Shown here in pieces: positions 51,863-62,214 of a stretch of 62,478 nucleotides of DNA; within the stretch, counting starts at the first letter, position 1, and the number at the start of each line of letters is the position of its first letter. The stretch lies in the NCBI RefSeq assembly GCF_000155615.1, contig NZ_DS989915.1, forward strand, positions 1,128,558 to 1,191,035. The letters run 5' to 3'. The DNA comes from Alcanivorax sp. DG881. GTDB lineage: Bacteria > Pseudomonadota > Gammaproteobacteria > Pseudomonadales > Alcanivoracaceae. Position numbers and translations under genes: made by a program. The notes beneath the pieces are model-generated. The model was not told the DNA's origin. It ran no database searches and saw nothing but the letters and a program-made list of their open reading frames with translations.

Positions 51863-52219
51863 ATGAGCAAAGATATTGACATCGAAAAATACACCTCCGA
51901 AGACATCACTACTGAAAAGCTTTCTGAGCTAATCTCCAAGAAAGCCTCTTTTCAAATTGTCGCGGTCAAAAATATTAGCTCCGTGGTAAACAAAGTCGAG
52001 GGCGCTATTGAAAAGAAAGGACTACGTTGCCGGGTATACACTGAATATCGGGCGGCCTCCCTGGCCAGCTTCGCCATCCCCACTGGATTTACCCAGGTTA
52101 CCGGCTTCGCCTCAGCTATTGGTATTGCCGCACATAACCTCGCAACCTTTAACCCTGATTACGAGATCGGCAAGAACAAACCTGCCGGCAAAGTGACAGT
52201 GCTGTATAAGAAAGATTAG
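51863..52219 (+). CDS. Uncharacterised 118-aa protein with an amphipathic hydrophobic centre
   Basis: A 118-aa protein of unknown family. The N-terminal half is charged and helical (IDIEKYTSEDITTEKLSELI). The middle (AASLASFAIPTGFTQVTGFA, SAIGIAAHNLATF) is long and weakly hydrophobic, enough for one or two membrane-associated helices. The C-terminus ends basic (GKVTVLYKKD). There is no signal peptide. The start ATG has AAGGA upstream. It follows the lipoprotein gene by 84 bp with a hairpin between. The shape recalls small membrane-active effectors or immunity-like proteins, but nothing in the sequence settles this. Confidence 0.75.
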   Translation: MSKDIDIEKYTSEDITTEKLSELISKKASFQIVAVKNISSVVNKVEGAIEKKGLRCRVYTEYRAASLASFAIPTGFTQVTGFASAIGIAAHNLATFNPDYEIGKNKPAGKVTVLYKKD

Positions 52220-52451
52220 CGCCTTATTGGTAACAGCACCGTCACGCCGTGTGTGGATACCCGAGCAGAACATCTCTCGGATAGTCCCCGTTTTCCTCGC
52301 CTACTACGCTCCAAGGTCTCGATCAATTGGCATTAAACCTCCCCGGTCCTATTGGTACCGGGGTCTACCATTACAAATTGGAGCCCCCTCCTGCTTTCAT
52401 CTGATACAAAACCTCGCAGCCATCCATGAACAACGAAAGTCCAATAGCCGG

Positions 52452-52649
52452 TCAATGAGGCACTTCCTGGCAATCCCTCTCCTCAATCCTCTCCAGAATC
52501 CAGGCCTCGATTTCATCAGATACCCAGCCAACCGTTCTTCCCCCAAGCGGCACGGGTTTGGGGAATTCCCCCTCAGCAATACGCTTGTAGATAGAAGAAC
52601 GGCCAAGACCGGTATCCTTGATCACTTCTGTTAGCCTCATGAATCGCAT
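52452..52649 (-). CDS. alpA: AlpA-family excisionase-like regulator
   Basis: A 65-aa AlpA protein. The MerR-like helix-turn-helix reads RLTEVIKDTGLGRSSIYKRIAEGEFPKPV, then LGGRTVGWVSDEIEAWI, the complete family signature. AlpA proteins switch on integrase or act as excisionases in P4-like islands. The start at 52649 has GAGGAG 7 nt upstream. It is the last of a minus-strand set with the Gp2-like protein (49 bp apart) and the winged-helix protein. It probably controls excision even though int lies 37 kb away at the other end; those ends are adjacent in the circular form. Confidence 0.92.
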   Translation of the reverse strand: MRFMRLTEVIKDTGLGRSSIYKRIAEGEFPKPVPLGGRTVGWVSDEIEAWILERIEERDCQEVPH

Positions 52650-52698
52650 GAAATTCTCCTCGTCATTCGTTCATGCGATAGCGCAGCAACGTAAAAAC

Positions 52699-53409
52699 TT
52701 ACTCACCTCCTCTCTGGCTACAGCCAAAGTTCCTAAACCCATCGTCATAAAGCTTGGTATCCACCTTTGCCAAGTAGCTCATGCGCCTGAACACCCCCTG
52801 ATATTGCGTGGTATACATAGAAGACCCTTTTGAAATCAGCTGGACAGCGCTATCTGGGAAATGGACTAAACCGATTCCTTGACTCCCAGTCAGACCAAGA
52901 GTGCGACCCCAAGCTCGCTGAATACGCTCTGCCATGTTGCTAACTGCTTGTTCTTCCGCCAACCACCAGGGGAAGTCCGGCTCTTGCTGACCTAAGATAC
53001 GCCCCAACGCGGAGTAAGCATCCCTATTGACCATAATGGCAATATGATAATGGGGCTGCCCTTCCCCACCGAACTCGCGACACCAGATCATACGAACATG
53101 GCAGTCATGAACCCGTTTTCCCTGGCCGCGCTTACGCTTCGAATCGCACCTGATCTGCGAACGAAGAGAGTTGATGAAGCCGCTTGCCTGCCCCCCTTTG
53201 GGACCTGACCAACCGTACGGCAGCCTAGCAACGAAATGGATGACACAGGTTCGTGGATGCTCATTTAAGGCCCGGTCCAAAGTAGACCGGATAGATTTGA
53301 GGTAATTCACCGCGAGTGGACGGTCAGGCCTTGCCAGTACCGGCAAGCCTTCCCAGACGGGTTCATAGTGGAGTTTGAGGTTGGTGTTGCTTGAATGTCG
53401 TTTTCTCAT
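52699..53409 (-). CDS. Inovirus Gp2/YagK-YfjJ-like putative HUH replication protein
   Basis: A 236-aa protein of the inovirus-Gp2/YagK_YfjJ group. It contains features of a rolling-circle initiator: an HUH-like metal motif in GQPHYHIAIMV, and downstream RRMSYLAKVDTKLYDD, where the Tyr followed by xxK resembles motif 3 of HUH endonucleases. MIWCREFGGEGQPHYH and HVRMIW are typical for the family. The N-terminus is basic. It starts ATG at 53409 and is followed by alpA. It may nick the repeat-rich segment directly upstream (53410-53785) to replicate the excised element; that is inference from motifs and position. Confidence 0.83.
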   Translation of the reverse strand: MRKRHSSNTNLKLHYEPVWEGLPVLARPDRPLAVNYLKSIRSTLDRALNEHPRTCVIHFVARLPYGWSGPKGGQASGFINSLRSQIRCDSKRKRGQGKRVHDCHVRMIWCREFGGEGQPHYHIAIMVNRDAYSALGRILGQQEPDFPWWLAEEQAVSNMAERIQRAWGRTLGLTGSQGIGLVHFPDSAVQLISKGSSMYTTQYQGVFRRMSYLAKVDTKLYDDGFRNFGCSQRGGE

Positions 53410-53785
53410 TGTCTGGCACCTATGGTTTCTTCATAGGTACCAGCGCACTGGTTGAAATTTACTCATGAGCAGGCTGGTTTGGTCCAGCCTGCCTGTTACT
53501 CAACCAACTGCACTTACCAGCCTTCACAAGTGGGCTGGCTAAGTGACTTTATGACTATATATATCTATTACCGACACTCAGAGCGGGTTATCAAGTACTG
53601 AAAGCCCACAACAGGGCCTTTACCCCACAGACGGGAGCCCAAATAGCGCTATCCAGTTAAAACAATCGATTACGAGTTCTGGAACGGGGTTATCGTACCC
53701 AGAAGGCCCACAAACCAATAACACTATTGAGCTTGAAGGCTGACATCAATTCACAGCTTAAATCAGTGCTATCCACGGTATGTAA
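53410..53785. other. Repeat-rich 376-bp non-coding segment, candidate replication origin
   Basis: There is no credible gene here. It contains a perfect 9-bp hairpin (GCAGGCTGG-TTTGGT-CCAGCCTGC, near 53470), CCAGCC/GGCTGG around 53518-53540, an AT-rich run ATATATAT near 53565, and paired motifs at a constant 102-bp offset: GGGTTATC (53585 and 53687) and GCCCACAA (53604 and 53706). GCTATCCA recurs at 53648 and 53768. It sits directly upstream of the putative HUH protein gene. Confidence 0.6.
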
Positions 53786-55210
53786 CTACCCCTCATCCTC
53801 AATACCAACTTCCGTGTCTACAACCTCCTTTTTGGTCTTTACACTTGGCTTAACAAGCAGGCCAATTTCATACTGCTCTTTTGTAGACAAGTCTACACGG
53901 TTGATTTCCTTAGTTGATTTTACATAATCGATTGAAGCCCCTTGGTAAATCCCCGGAGTAACATTTCTGCCTGGCGGCGGCGCAACCACAGCCTTTAAAA
54001 TCAACAACTTACCATTCTCTGTTGATCGCAATATCGATATCCTACCATCTGGTGGCATAAGCAAACGCATCACCCCTAGTTTTTTGCTTAGCACTTCAGA
54101 TTTCATGCACGCAGCCCTCCATATCCAGCCAGATAGGAACATCGCCGCTCTAGAGGCCGCCTCATCGCTACCCTTTCTCTCCTTTACACATAGCAATGCC
54201 TCCATTTCTAAGCGCAGATTGATGCTTGGTTCTGGTAGAAATTGACTGCCAATGAATAAGTATCTATCGGTCAATATTTGACCTACATAATCGTCTAAAA
54301 CAGCCTGCAGATATTCTTCAAGCCCATCGAGCACAGCATCTTTGAGTCTTTTAGCAACGTCATCTTCACACTTCACCGGCAACAAATAGTTTCTACGGTC
54401 ATATTCAATGGCAACGTAGGAATCATCCTCACAACCATTACTGAGAATCCTTATCAACTGAGGAATCTCTCGGCCCGGGTGGTACTGATCTTTTTTTTGT
54501 ATATGAAGGACAAACGCCCGACCACACCAGCTAGCCTCAAAAATAGGGTGAGCCAGGTTGAGAAAATAGATGCTCGGGCACTTGCCGATTCCTATATCAC
54601 TCACAATCCCAGCAACCACATCTCGCATGTACCCTAAGCGCCAAAGCTTCCTCAAATGCCGGCGTACTCTTTGAACTGACATCCCCACCTGCTTGGCCAA
54701 GCCAAAAGTCGAACAATTTCTGACTACACCGCAGGAATCCGCCTCAGTCAGCAACACTATAAGAACCAGCTTGCTACCGACACTCAGGGCATCAGGGTTG
54801 GGAGGGCCAAAAGTACGACCTTTCTTTCTCGTGACCTCCAACCCTCCAGGTGAGGGAATACTGAGCAGTGACTTTACCAGCCCCTCATGTCCCACACTCA
54901 CTGGCCCAACCTGGAGATTCAACCGATCGGCAACGAGCTTTGAAAGTCGATAATCGTAAGACGGCCTTCCGGTCCTACCTTCAACGCGCCGGGCATCAAG
55001 AAGACCTTGGTCAACCAGTACCCCTATCGAATGACGGGCTAATCTCTCACTAACTCCCAACTTCCCCGCCAAACGGTCCAGAGACGTTTGAGCCCATTCG
55101 CCTATACCAAATTGATAGATAAAGGCAGTCAAAAAATATCGCTCAGCGGCCTGCAGCTCTTCAGACGACAAGCAGTTAAAGCTGGATACTAGAGCATTGC
55201 CAAGGTACAT
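53786..55210 (-). CDS. Two-winged-helix protein of the element, possible replication or control protein
   Basis: A 474-aa protein. Two helix-turn-helix regions are visible: residues ~37-80 (WAQTSLDRLAGKLGVSERLARHSIGVL) and ~165-205 (NCSTFGLAKQVGMSVQRVRRHLRKLWRLGYM). The rest has no motif that I recognise; the C-terminus is Lys/Glu-rich (KTKKEVVDTEVGIEDEG). Double winged helices occur in plasmid replication initiators and in regulators. It lies between the repeat-rich segment and a divergent gene. Its GC content appears lower than the chromosome's. Function is unknown; Rep-like or regulatory roles are both possible. Confidence 0.78.
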   Translation of the reverse strand: MYLGNALVSSFNCLSSEELQAAERYFLTAFIYQFGIGEWAQTSLDRLAGKLGVSERLARHSIGVLVDQGLLDARRVEGRTGRPSYDYRLSKLVADRLNLQVGPVSVGHEGLVKSLLSIPSPGGLEVTRKKGRTFGPPNPDALSVGSKLVLIVLLTEADSCGVVRNCSTFGLAKQVGMSVQRVRRHLRKLWRLGYMRDVVAGIVSDIGIGKCPSIYFLNLAHPIFEASWCGRAFVLHIQKKDQYHPGREIPQLIRILSNGCEDDSYVAIEYDRRNYLLPVKCEDDVAKRLKDAVLDGLEEYLQAVLDDYVGQILTDRYLFIGSQFLPEPSINLRLEMEALLCVKERKGSDEAASRAAMFLSGWIWRAACMKSEVLSKKLGVMRLLMPPDGRISILRSTENGKLLILKAVVAPPPGRNVTPGIYQGASIDYVKSTKEINRVDLSTKEQYEIGLLVKPSVKTKKEVVDTEVGIEDEG

Positions 55211-55323
55211 ATTTGCACAAATGATATCTATTTTTGCCCATTATCAATTATGATCATATTTACGTCAATTCATACGGTATGATTTACTTGTCATGAAAAT
55301 CTCAAGCATTAGGAGCATTGAAA

Positions 55324-56022
55324 GTGAAGAAACCAATCCCACCGAAAGAGTGGCTTGGCTCCGACAAGGACAAGTCAGATTGGGCCAGGCACTATTTGCG
55401 AAACAACCCCCCATCAGCCCTTTCAGTAAAAGCTCCCCACGAAGAGAACGAGCCGACCTTGATGACACTGGAAAGAATTTGGAATAACGGATTGGGGGCA
55501 GATGCTTTTGCACGCATCAAACGAGCATGGAATGCTTACAGCTACCGGAAGAACAAAAACAAGCGGACTTTCAGTTTTGTGCTACCCGTAGAAGAAGCTC
55601 TGTTTTTGAAACGTACGTCCAAATATCTAAAGGTGTCACAAAGCGCCCACCTGACAGCTCTGATTTGCCAGGATAGAACACATATCGAGAAACTGAGAAA
55701 TGAGCATCAACAAAGACTCGAAGGCGCCAGAAAAACGCGCAATTCACTGGTAGAGGACAGAAAAACCAAAGAGCTAGGTCGCCTGCGGAAAGAAAATACG
55801 AGGCATGCGGGCATTCTCAAGCAATATGAAGAACTTATAAGAAAGCTAGTAGAGAAAGACCTTGTAAGGCAGGAATTAGAAAGGCAGGGATTGCAGGACC
55901 CCATACAACTCGATGCGAACAAAAGGGACGACCTGGACTCTCAAGCCAAAAAGCTGGCAGCAAGACACCTTGAGGATGCTCGAATTGACGCGTCTCGCAC
56001 TTCTAACTACTCAGCGCCCTGA
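55324..56022 (+). CDS. Putative ribbon-helix-helix and coiled-coil protein
   Basis: A 232-aa very charged protein. Residues ~75-115 (NKRTFSFVLPVEEALFLKRTSK followed by YLKVSQSAHLTALI) fit a beta strand and two helices like a ribbon-helix-helix DNA-binding unit. Residues ~120-200 are a long coiled coil rich in Arg, Lys and Glu. The likely start is GTG at 55324, 8 nt after AGGAG; a TTG two codons earlier is too close to that site. It is divergent from the 474-aa gene over ~110 bp. Such architecture suits partition, mobilisation or nucleoid proteins of elements; no family is named. Confidence 0.75.
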   Translation: MKKPIPPKEWLGSDKDKSDWARHYLRNNPPSALSVKAPHEENEPTLMTLERIWNNGLGADAFARIKRAWNAYSYRKNKNKRTFSFVLPVEEALFLKRTSKYLKVSQSAHLTALICQDRTHIEKLRNEHQQRLEGARKTRNSLVEDRKTKELGRLRKENTRHAGILKQYEELIRKLVEKDLVRQELERQGLQDPIQLDANKRDDLDSQAKKLAARHLEDARIDASRTSNYSAP

Positions 56023-56252
56023 CACCACCTCCAAGTGATCCACCCAACGCTGCAACTACAAGCGTCACCCAGCCTCATAGCTATGGAGTACCCTCAACCC
56101 CTTTTCTAGAGTGATCCGGCACAGCTTCAGCCATCTTGCCGGGCATCCAATACGCGCCAGGCCTTTGTAAACGGACCGCCTGACCAATCAGGGAAAACTA
56201 AAGGTCAGTGGCGCGTAAAGTAAAGGAGACAGGCCAGCCACAGGGATTAGCT

Positions 56253-56281
56253 ATTGAGAAACGGTGACGGAACGGTGACGA
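56253..56281 (+). repeat. 29-bp terminal direct repeat, right copy
   Basis: Identical to 14222-14250 and in the same orientation, 87 bp inside the right attachment repeat. It includes two ACGGTGACG units. The 230 bp to its left (56023-56252) hold no gene; only a short CCTGA/TCAGG dyad is seen. Confidence 0.85.
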
Positions 56282-56318
56282 AACACAGAAAAGCATAAGC
56301 GACGCCTAAAAACCAAAA

Positions 56319-56342
56319 AGGCCAGTCATCCATGACTGGCCT
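56319..56342 (-). terminator. Island-supplied terminator of tRNA-Pro
   Basis: A perfect 11-bp stem (56319-56329 with 56332-56342) with a CC loop. On the minus strand it is followed by TTTTTGG, 26 bp past the tRNA 3' end. It lies inside the island, so the island restores a terminator for the tRNA it entered. Confidence 0.88.
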
Positions 56343-56368
56343 ATCTCTTTGTTTTTCCGACCTTAATT

Positions 56369-56702
<334 letters not shown>

Positions 56703-56737
56703 AAAAAGCCCCGGGAGCGAGGCTGCCGGGGCTTTTT
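56703..56737 (-). terminator. Terminator of the ihfA-merR end of the operon
   Basis: AAAAAGCCCCGG pairs with CCGGGGCTTTTT across an 11-nt loop. The T-rich side works on the minus strand, ~40 bp after the MerR-like gene. Confidence 0.9.
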
Positions 56738-56773
56738 GGCCATTGGAGATGGCGGGGAACGATTGGTGCTGGA

Positions 56774-57133
56774 TCAGGAGGCTTTGAGTACGTCGAGCAC
56801 CTCTTCCATCTCCACGATCATCTGCTTGATGAGCTGATGGTACTGGGTGGCCTGCTCCGCGTTGGCACCGCCGGATAGCTGCTGACGGGCACCGCCGATG
56901 GTGAAGCCCTGATCGTACAGCAGGCTGCGGATCTGGCGGATCATCAGCACGTCCTGGCGCTGATAGTAACGACGGTTACCACGGCGTTTCACGGGCTTGA
57001 GCTGGGGAAATTCCTGCTCCCAATAGCGCAGCACGTGCGGTTTTACGTCACACAGGTCGCTGACTTCACCAATGGTGAAATAGCGTTTTCCTGGAATCGC
57101 CGGCAATTCGTCGTTATGACTTGGTTCCAGCAT
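56774..57133 (-). CDS. MerR-family regulator downstream of ihfA
   Basis: A 119-aa MerR-like protein of the kind usually found after ihfA in gammaproteobacteria. The DNA-binding part is [30 protein letters not shown] with RRYYQRQDV; the C-terminal helix ends [12 protein letters not shown]. It has no Cys metal site, so it is not a metal sensor; its targets are unknown. The ATG at 57133 overlaps ihfA by 20 bp, so it is probably translated by coupling; a TTG three codons upstream is possible. Confidence 0.88.
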   Translation of the reverse strand: MLEPSHNDELPAIPGKRYFTIGEVSDLCDVKPHVLRYWEQEFPQLKPVKRRGNRRYYQRQDVLMIRQIRSLLYDQGFTIGGARQQLSGGANAEQATQYHQLIKQMIVEMEEVLDVLKAS

Positions 57134-57416
57134 AGGCCTCAACCCGTTGTTTTAATTTTTGTCCTGGACGAAAGGTAACAACCCGACGGGCGGTGATGGG
57201 GATTTCCTCACCGGTTTTCGGGTTGCGTCCTGGTCGTTCGCTCTTGTCCCTGAGATCGAAATTGCCGAAGCCGGAGAGCTTCACCGGGATATTGTTTTCC
57301 AGTGAATGGCGGATCTCTTCAAAGAACATTTCCACCATTTCTTTTGCTTCACGTTTGTTCAGGCCTAACTCTTCGAACAAACGCTCGGCCATATCCGCTT
57401 TGGTCAGCGCTCCCAT
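57114..57416 (-). CDS. ihfA: Integration host factor subunit alpha
   Basis: A 100-aa DNA-bending protein of the HU/IHF family. It has [23 protein letters not shown], the alpha-type [11 protein letters not shown], and the beta arm [14 protein letters not shown] with the intercalating Pro. IHF is often a required cofactor for tyrosine integrases, so this chromosomal gene lies conveniently near an integration hotspot. It lies 25 bp after pheT, the standard gammaproteobacterial order. Confidence 0.96.
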   Translation of the reverse strand: MGALTKADMAERLFEELGLNKREAKEMVEMFFEEIRHSLENNIPVKLSGFGNFDLRDKSERPGRNPKTGEEIPITARRVVTFRPGQKLKQRVEAYAGTKS

Positions 57417-57441
57417 TAATAGCTCCCTACCCTTCCTTAAT

Positions 57442-59832
57442 TCAGTCCCTTAAGGCGGCGTTAAACTGTTGTTTTAACTGGGATACTACGGCATCCACCA
57501 GGTCATTCACCTCTTGATCCTTAAGAGTGCGTGAACGGTCCTGGAAGGTCAAGCCCAAAGCAAGGCTTTTACGATTTTCACCAATGCTATCGCCTTGATA
57601 TATATCGAAAATCTTGACCCCGGTGAGACGGTCGTCACAGGCAGAGCGAACCGCAGCGATCAGATCCCCTGCGGGGACGCTGTCTTCCACCACAAAGGCC
57701 AGATCACGACGCATCCGAGGCTGATCAGACACGGCCGCAAAGCTGGGCAGGCTGCCTTGCTGCAACGGCGCCTGCGCCAGTTCGAAAGCGTACAGTTGAC
57801 CCGGCAGATCCAGATCAGCGGCCAGGCGCGGGTGAATCCGCCCCAGGAAACCCACCACCTCACCATCACGTTTCAATGCCGCGGTCTGGCCCGGATGCAG
57901 CGCCGGGTGCTCGGCAGGCTCAAAGCTGAACGCCTGCGCATCGGACAACGCCAGCAACGCTTCCACGTCCCCTTTCAGGTCGAAGAAATCCACCGGGCGT
58001 TTGCCTTCCCAGTTCTGCGGCTGGGCACTGCCGTACAGCAGGCCGGCGATCATCGGCGTCTGCTCCAGGCCGCCTTCCACGTCTGGCGCATCGGTGGGCA
58101 CAAAACGCAGGCCCGTTTCAAACAGACGCAGGCGATCAGCCTGTCGGTTCAGGTTGTGGCGCGCAGTGCTGAACAGGCCAGCCAGCAGCGTGGTGCGCAT
58201 CACGCCCAAATCCGCAGAGATCGGATTAAGCAACGGCAGCGGCTCCACGCGGGGCTCGACTTTCGCCAGCAGACCCGACTCCACAAAGGTGTAGGTAATC
58301 GCTTCCTGGTAGCCGCGATCCATCAAGGCGTCCGCCAGACGGCGCACAGCCACGATCTGTTCCGGCACGGTCTCGCCGGAAGGCGAACCCGCCGGCACCC
58401 GGCTGGGCAGCTTTTCGTAGCCATAAATACGCGCCAACTCTTCGATCAAATCCTGCTCGATAGCCATGTCGAAGCGCCAGCTGGGAGCCAGCACGGTCCA
58501 CCCCAGGCCGTCTTCATTCGAGGAGATATCCATGCCCAGGCGGCTGAGAATGTCTTCCACCTGCTGGGCCGGCAATCCCATGCCCAACAAGCCTTCGATC
58601 CGCTCAGCGCGCAATGTCAGCTCGGCCTGCTTGGGCAGCTGCGCTTCATCCACTGCTTCAGTGACGGGACCCACCTGACCACCCGCAATTTGCTGGATCA
58701 GGGCGGTGGCGTACTCAATGGCATCGCTCTGCAGTTGCGGATCCACACCGCGCTCGAAGCGGTGAGAGGAGTCGGTATGCAACCCATAGGAGCGAGCCTT
58801 GCCGGCAATCGCCAGGGGGGCGAAGAAGGCGCATTCCAGGAAAATATCCTGGGTTTCCGTGGTCACGGATGACGGTTTGCCGCCCATGACCCCAGCCAGA
58901 GCAAGCGCCGCGCTGTCGTCCGCGATCACCAGGGTATCGTCCCGTAGAGTCAGCTCCTGATCATCCAGGGTAGTAAGCGTCTCATCCGTTTTGGCCTTAC
59001 GTACGGTGATACCACCACTGAGCCTGGCCAGATCGAACGCATGCAACGGTTGCCCCAGTTCCACCAACACATAGTTGGTCACATCGACGATGGGGTCGAT
59101 GGTACGCAGGCCCGCACGGCGTAGGCGCTCCACCATCCACAGCGGGGTGGCAGCGTTGACATCCACGCCCTTGATGACCCGGCCCAGGTAGCGAGGGCAA
59201 CCGGCGTTATCCGCCAACGTTACGCTCAATGCATCATCAATGGCCGGCGCCACCTTGCTGATGGCCGCCTCGGTGAGCGGGCTCTGGTTCATGACGCCCA
59301 CTTCCCGGGCGATACCACGCAGGCTCAGGCAATCAGCCCGGTTAGGGGTCAGATCCACTTCGATGATGGTGTCGTCGAGGCTCAGGTAGTCACGAAAATC
59401 GGTGCCCACGGGGGCGTCTTCCGGCAGTTCCATAAGGCCATCGATCAGGTCTTCCAGGCCCAGTTCCGACGCGCCGCACAGCATGCCATTGGATTCCTGG
59501 CCGCGCAGCTTGGCTTTCTTGATCTTGAAGTCACCGGGCAGCACCGCACCGACCTGGGCGAAGGGCATCTTCAGGCCCACACGCACATTGGCCGCACCAC
59601 ACACCACCTGCACCGTGTCGGTGCCATTGGTCACCTGACAGACACTGAGTTTGTCGGCATCCGGGTGCGGTTCGCAGCTTTCCACCTGCCCGACCACCAC
59701 GCCAGTAAAATCCGGTGCGGCCGGTTCCACCGCGTCCACTTCCAGGCCAGCCATGGTCAATTGCTGCACCAGGGTGTCGGTATCCACGGCGGGGTTTACC
59801 CACTCCCGCAACCAGGCTTCGTTAAAACGCAT
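57442..59832 (-). CDS. pheT: Phenylalanyl-tRNA synthetase beta subunit
   Basis: A 796-aa subunit of the alpha2-beta2 synthetase that charges tRNA-Phe. The N-terminus [14 protein letters not shown] leads to an EMAP-like tRNA-binding domain (~39-148: [16 protein letters not shown]), then B3/B4 editing domain ([25 protein letters not shown]), B5, a catalytic-like core and a C-terminal anticodon-binding FDX-ACB domain ([18 protein letters not shown]). Length is normal. It follows pheS by 33 bp on the same strand and is part of the same operon. Confidence 0.97.
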   Translation of the reverse strand: MRFNEAWLREWVNPAVDTDTLVQQLTMAGLEVDAVEPAAPDFTGVVVGQVESCEPHPDADKLSVCQVTNGTDTVQVVCGAANVRVGLKMPFAQVGAVLPGDFKIKKAKLRGQESNGMLCGASELGLEDLIDGLMELPEDAPVGTDFRDYLSLDDTIIEVDLTPNRADCLSLRGIAREVGVMNQSPLTEAAISKVAPAIDDALSVTLADNAGCPRYLGRVIKGVDVNAATPLWMVERLRRAGLRTIDPIVDVTNYVLVELGQPLHAFDLARLSGGITVRKAKTDETLTTLDDQELTLRDDTLVIADDSAALALAGVMGGKPSSVTTETQDIFLECAFFAPLAIAGKARSYGLHTDSSHRFERGVDPQLQSDAIEYATALIQQIAGGQVGPVTEAVDEAQLPKQAELTLRAERIEGLLGMGLPAQQVEDILSRLGMDISSNEDGLGWTVLAPSWRFDMAIEQDLIEELARIYGYEKLPSRVPAGSPSGETVPEQIVAVRRLADALMDRGYQEAITYTFVESGLLAKVEPRVEPLPLLNPISADLGVMRTTLLAGLFSTARHNLNRQADRLRLFETGLRFVPTDAPDVEGGLEQTPMIAGLLYGSAQPQNWEGKRPVDFFDLKGDVEALLALSDAQAFSFEPAEHPALHPGQTAALKRDGEVVGFLGRIHPRLAADLDLPGQLYAFELAQAPLQQGSLPSFAAVSDQPRMRRDLAFVVEDSVPAGDLIAAVRSACDDRLTGVKIFDIYQGDSIGENRKSLALGLTFQDRSRTLKDQEVNDLVDAVVSQLKQQFNAALRD

Positions 59833-59865
59833 GTCGTGATTCCTTTAACTTGTTCGCGGGAGGCG

Positions 59866-61050
<1,185 letters not shown>

Positions 61051-61410
61051 TCAGGCGGTGAGACTCGCTTTGGCTTTTTCGGCCAAAGCGCTAAAGGTTG
61101 CCTGATCACGGACAGCGATGTCCGCCAGTACTTTACGGTCGATGTCGATGGACGCTTTCTTCAGCCCATTGATCAGACGGCTGTAAGACAGGCCGTTCAA
61201 ACGCGCAGCGGCGTTGATACGAACAATCCACAGACGACGGAACTGACGCTTGCGAACCTTACGGTCGCGGTAGGCGTACTGACCAGCTTTGGTAACGGCT
61301 TGTACCGCTACACGGAATACACGGCTGCGGGCACCGTAGTAGCCTTTAGCCTGCTTGAGAATCTTCTTGTGCCGACGACGCGCCTGCACACCACGTTTTA
61401 CTCGTGCCAT
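61051..61410 (-). CDS. rplT: Ribosomal protein bL20
   Basis: A 119-aa 50S protein: [24 protein letters not shown] at the start, then [14 protein letters not shown] and [18 protein letters not shown]-type sequence ([20 protein letters not shown]). Length and order after rpmI are standard. bL20 acts early in 50S assembly and represses its own operon in E. coli. Start ATG at 61410 follows GGAGAC. Confidence 0.98.
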   Translation of the reverse strand: MARVKRGVQARRRHKKILKQAKGYYGARSRVFRVAVQAVTKAGQYAYRDRKVRKRQFRRLWIVRINAAARLNGLSYSRLINGLKKASIDIDRKVLADIAVRDQATFSALAEKAKASLTA

Positions 61411-61435
61411 TGTTTAGTCTCCAGATCCGTAAAAG

Positions 61436-61630
61436 TTATGCGTAGGGCATCATGCGTTTAACAAGAGCCACATCATTTTCGTGGACTTCCTGCTTCGGAC
61501 GCAGTTTACGAATAGTCTTGGAAGACTTTTTGGTAAGAATGTGGTTTTTAAATGCCTGCTTGCGCTTGAAACCGGAGGCGGTTTTTTTGAAACGCTTGGC
61601 AGCCCCACGGTTTGTCTTGATTTTAGGCAT
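61436..61630 (-). CDS. rpmI: Ribosomal protein bL35
   Basis: A 64-aa basic 50S protein: [20 protein letters not shown], then [23 protein letters not shown] and the ending VKRMMPYA. It lies between infC (38 bp) and rplT (25 bp), the universal bacterial order. Start ATG at 61630 has GAAGGTACC upstream. Confidence 0.98.
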   Translation of the reverse strand: MPKIKTNRGAAKRFKKTASGFKRKQAFKNHILTKKSSKTIRKLRPKQEVHENDVALVKRMMPYA

Positions 61631-61668
61631 GGTACCTTCTCAAGTTGATGAATTAATTAAACAGTCGA

Positions 61669-62214
61669 TCAGGACTGCTTCTTCTTTTTGCCCGGGCCGA
61701 GCACCATGATCATCTGGCGCCCTTCCATGTTCGGACGTTGCTCCACGTGAGCGTACTCTTCGAGATCCTTCTCGACGCGTGCAAGCAATTCACGGCCCAA
61801 TTCCTGGTGAGCCATCTCACGACCGCGAAAGCGGATAGTGATTTTCGTTTTGTCACCGGCCTCGAGAAAGCGGATCAAATTACGCAGTTTTACCTCGTAA
61901 TCGCCTACATCTGTGCCAGGACGGAATTTGATTTCCTTGACCTGAGTCTGGCGCTGTTTTTTACGCCCCTCTTTGGCCTTCTGTTTTGCTTCAAACAGAT
62001 GCTTGCCGTAATCCATGATTCGGCAAACCGGCGGTTCCGCACCAGGGGAGATTTCTACCAAATCCAGCTGCTGTGAAGTGGCCTTTTCCAAGGCGTCCTG
62101 CAGGCTGACGATACCGACCTGCTCACCGTCCACATCAATCAACCGAACTTCGGTTGCCTGGATTTGCTGATTTGTATTGGCGCGCTGCTCGCGGCCTTTG
62201 CCTCCACGCTTAAT
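61669..62214 (-). CDS. infC: Translation initiation factor IF-3 (ATT start)
   Basis: A 181-aa IF-3. The N-domain has [40 protein letters not shown]; the C-domain has [36 protein letters not shown] and [15 protein letters not shown]. The start is the rare codon ATT at 62214-62212 (then KRGGKGREQ), with GGAGG 8 nt upstream. This start is conserved in infC and lets IF-3 repress its own translation by rejecting non-standard initiation codons. A TTG at 62229 lies inside the ribosome-binding site and cannot be the start. Confidence 0.95.
   Translation of the reverse strand: MKRGGKGREQRANTNQQIQATEVRLIDVDGEQVGIVSLQDALEKATSQQLDLVEISPGAEPPVCRIMDYGKHLFEAKQKAKEGRKKQRQTQVKEIKFRPGTDVGDYEVKLRNLIRFLEAGDKTKITIRFRGREMAHQELGRELLARVEKDLEEYAHVEQRPNMEGRQMIMVLGPGKKKKQS

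Noticed and set aside
49810-52649. XRE regulator plus 118-aa protein or AlpA as a toxin-antitoxin pair
   Set aside because: Genes are not adjacent in antitoxin-toxin order, and no toxin family motif is present.
53410-53785. CRISPR array in the repeat-rich segment
   Set aside because: Repeats are short, imperfect and only twofold, at ~102 and 120 bp offsets, with no regular repeat-spacer structure and no cas genes.
57595-58872. A 425-codon plus-strand open frame opposite pheT
   Set aside because: It lies wholly within pheT, is rich in His, Gln and Arg as expected for antisense of a GC-rich gene, and has no ribosome site or domain.
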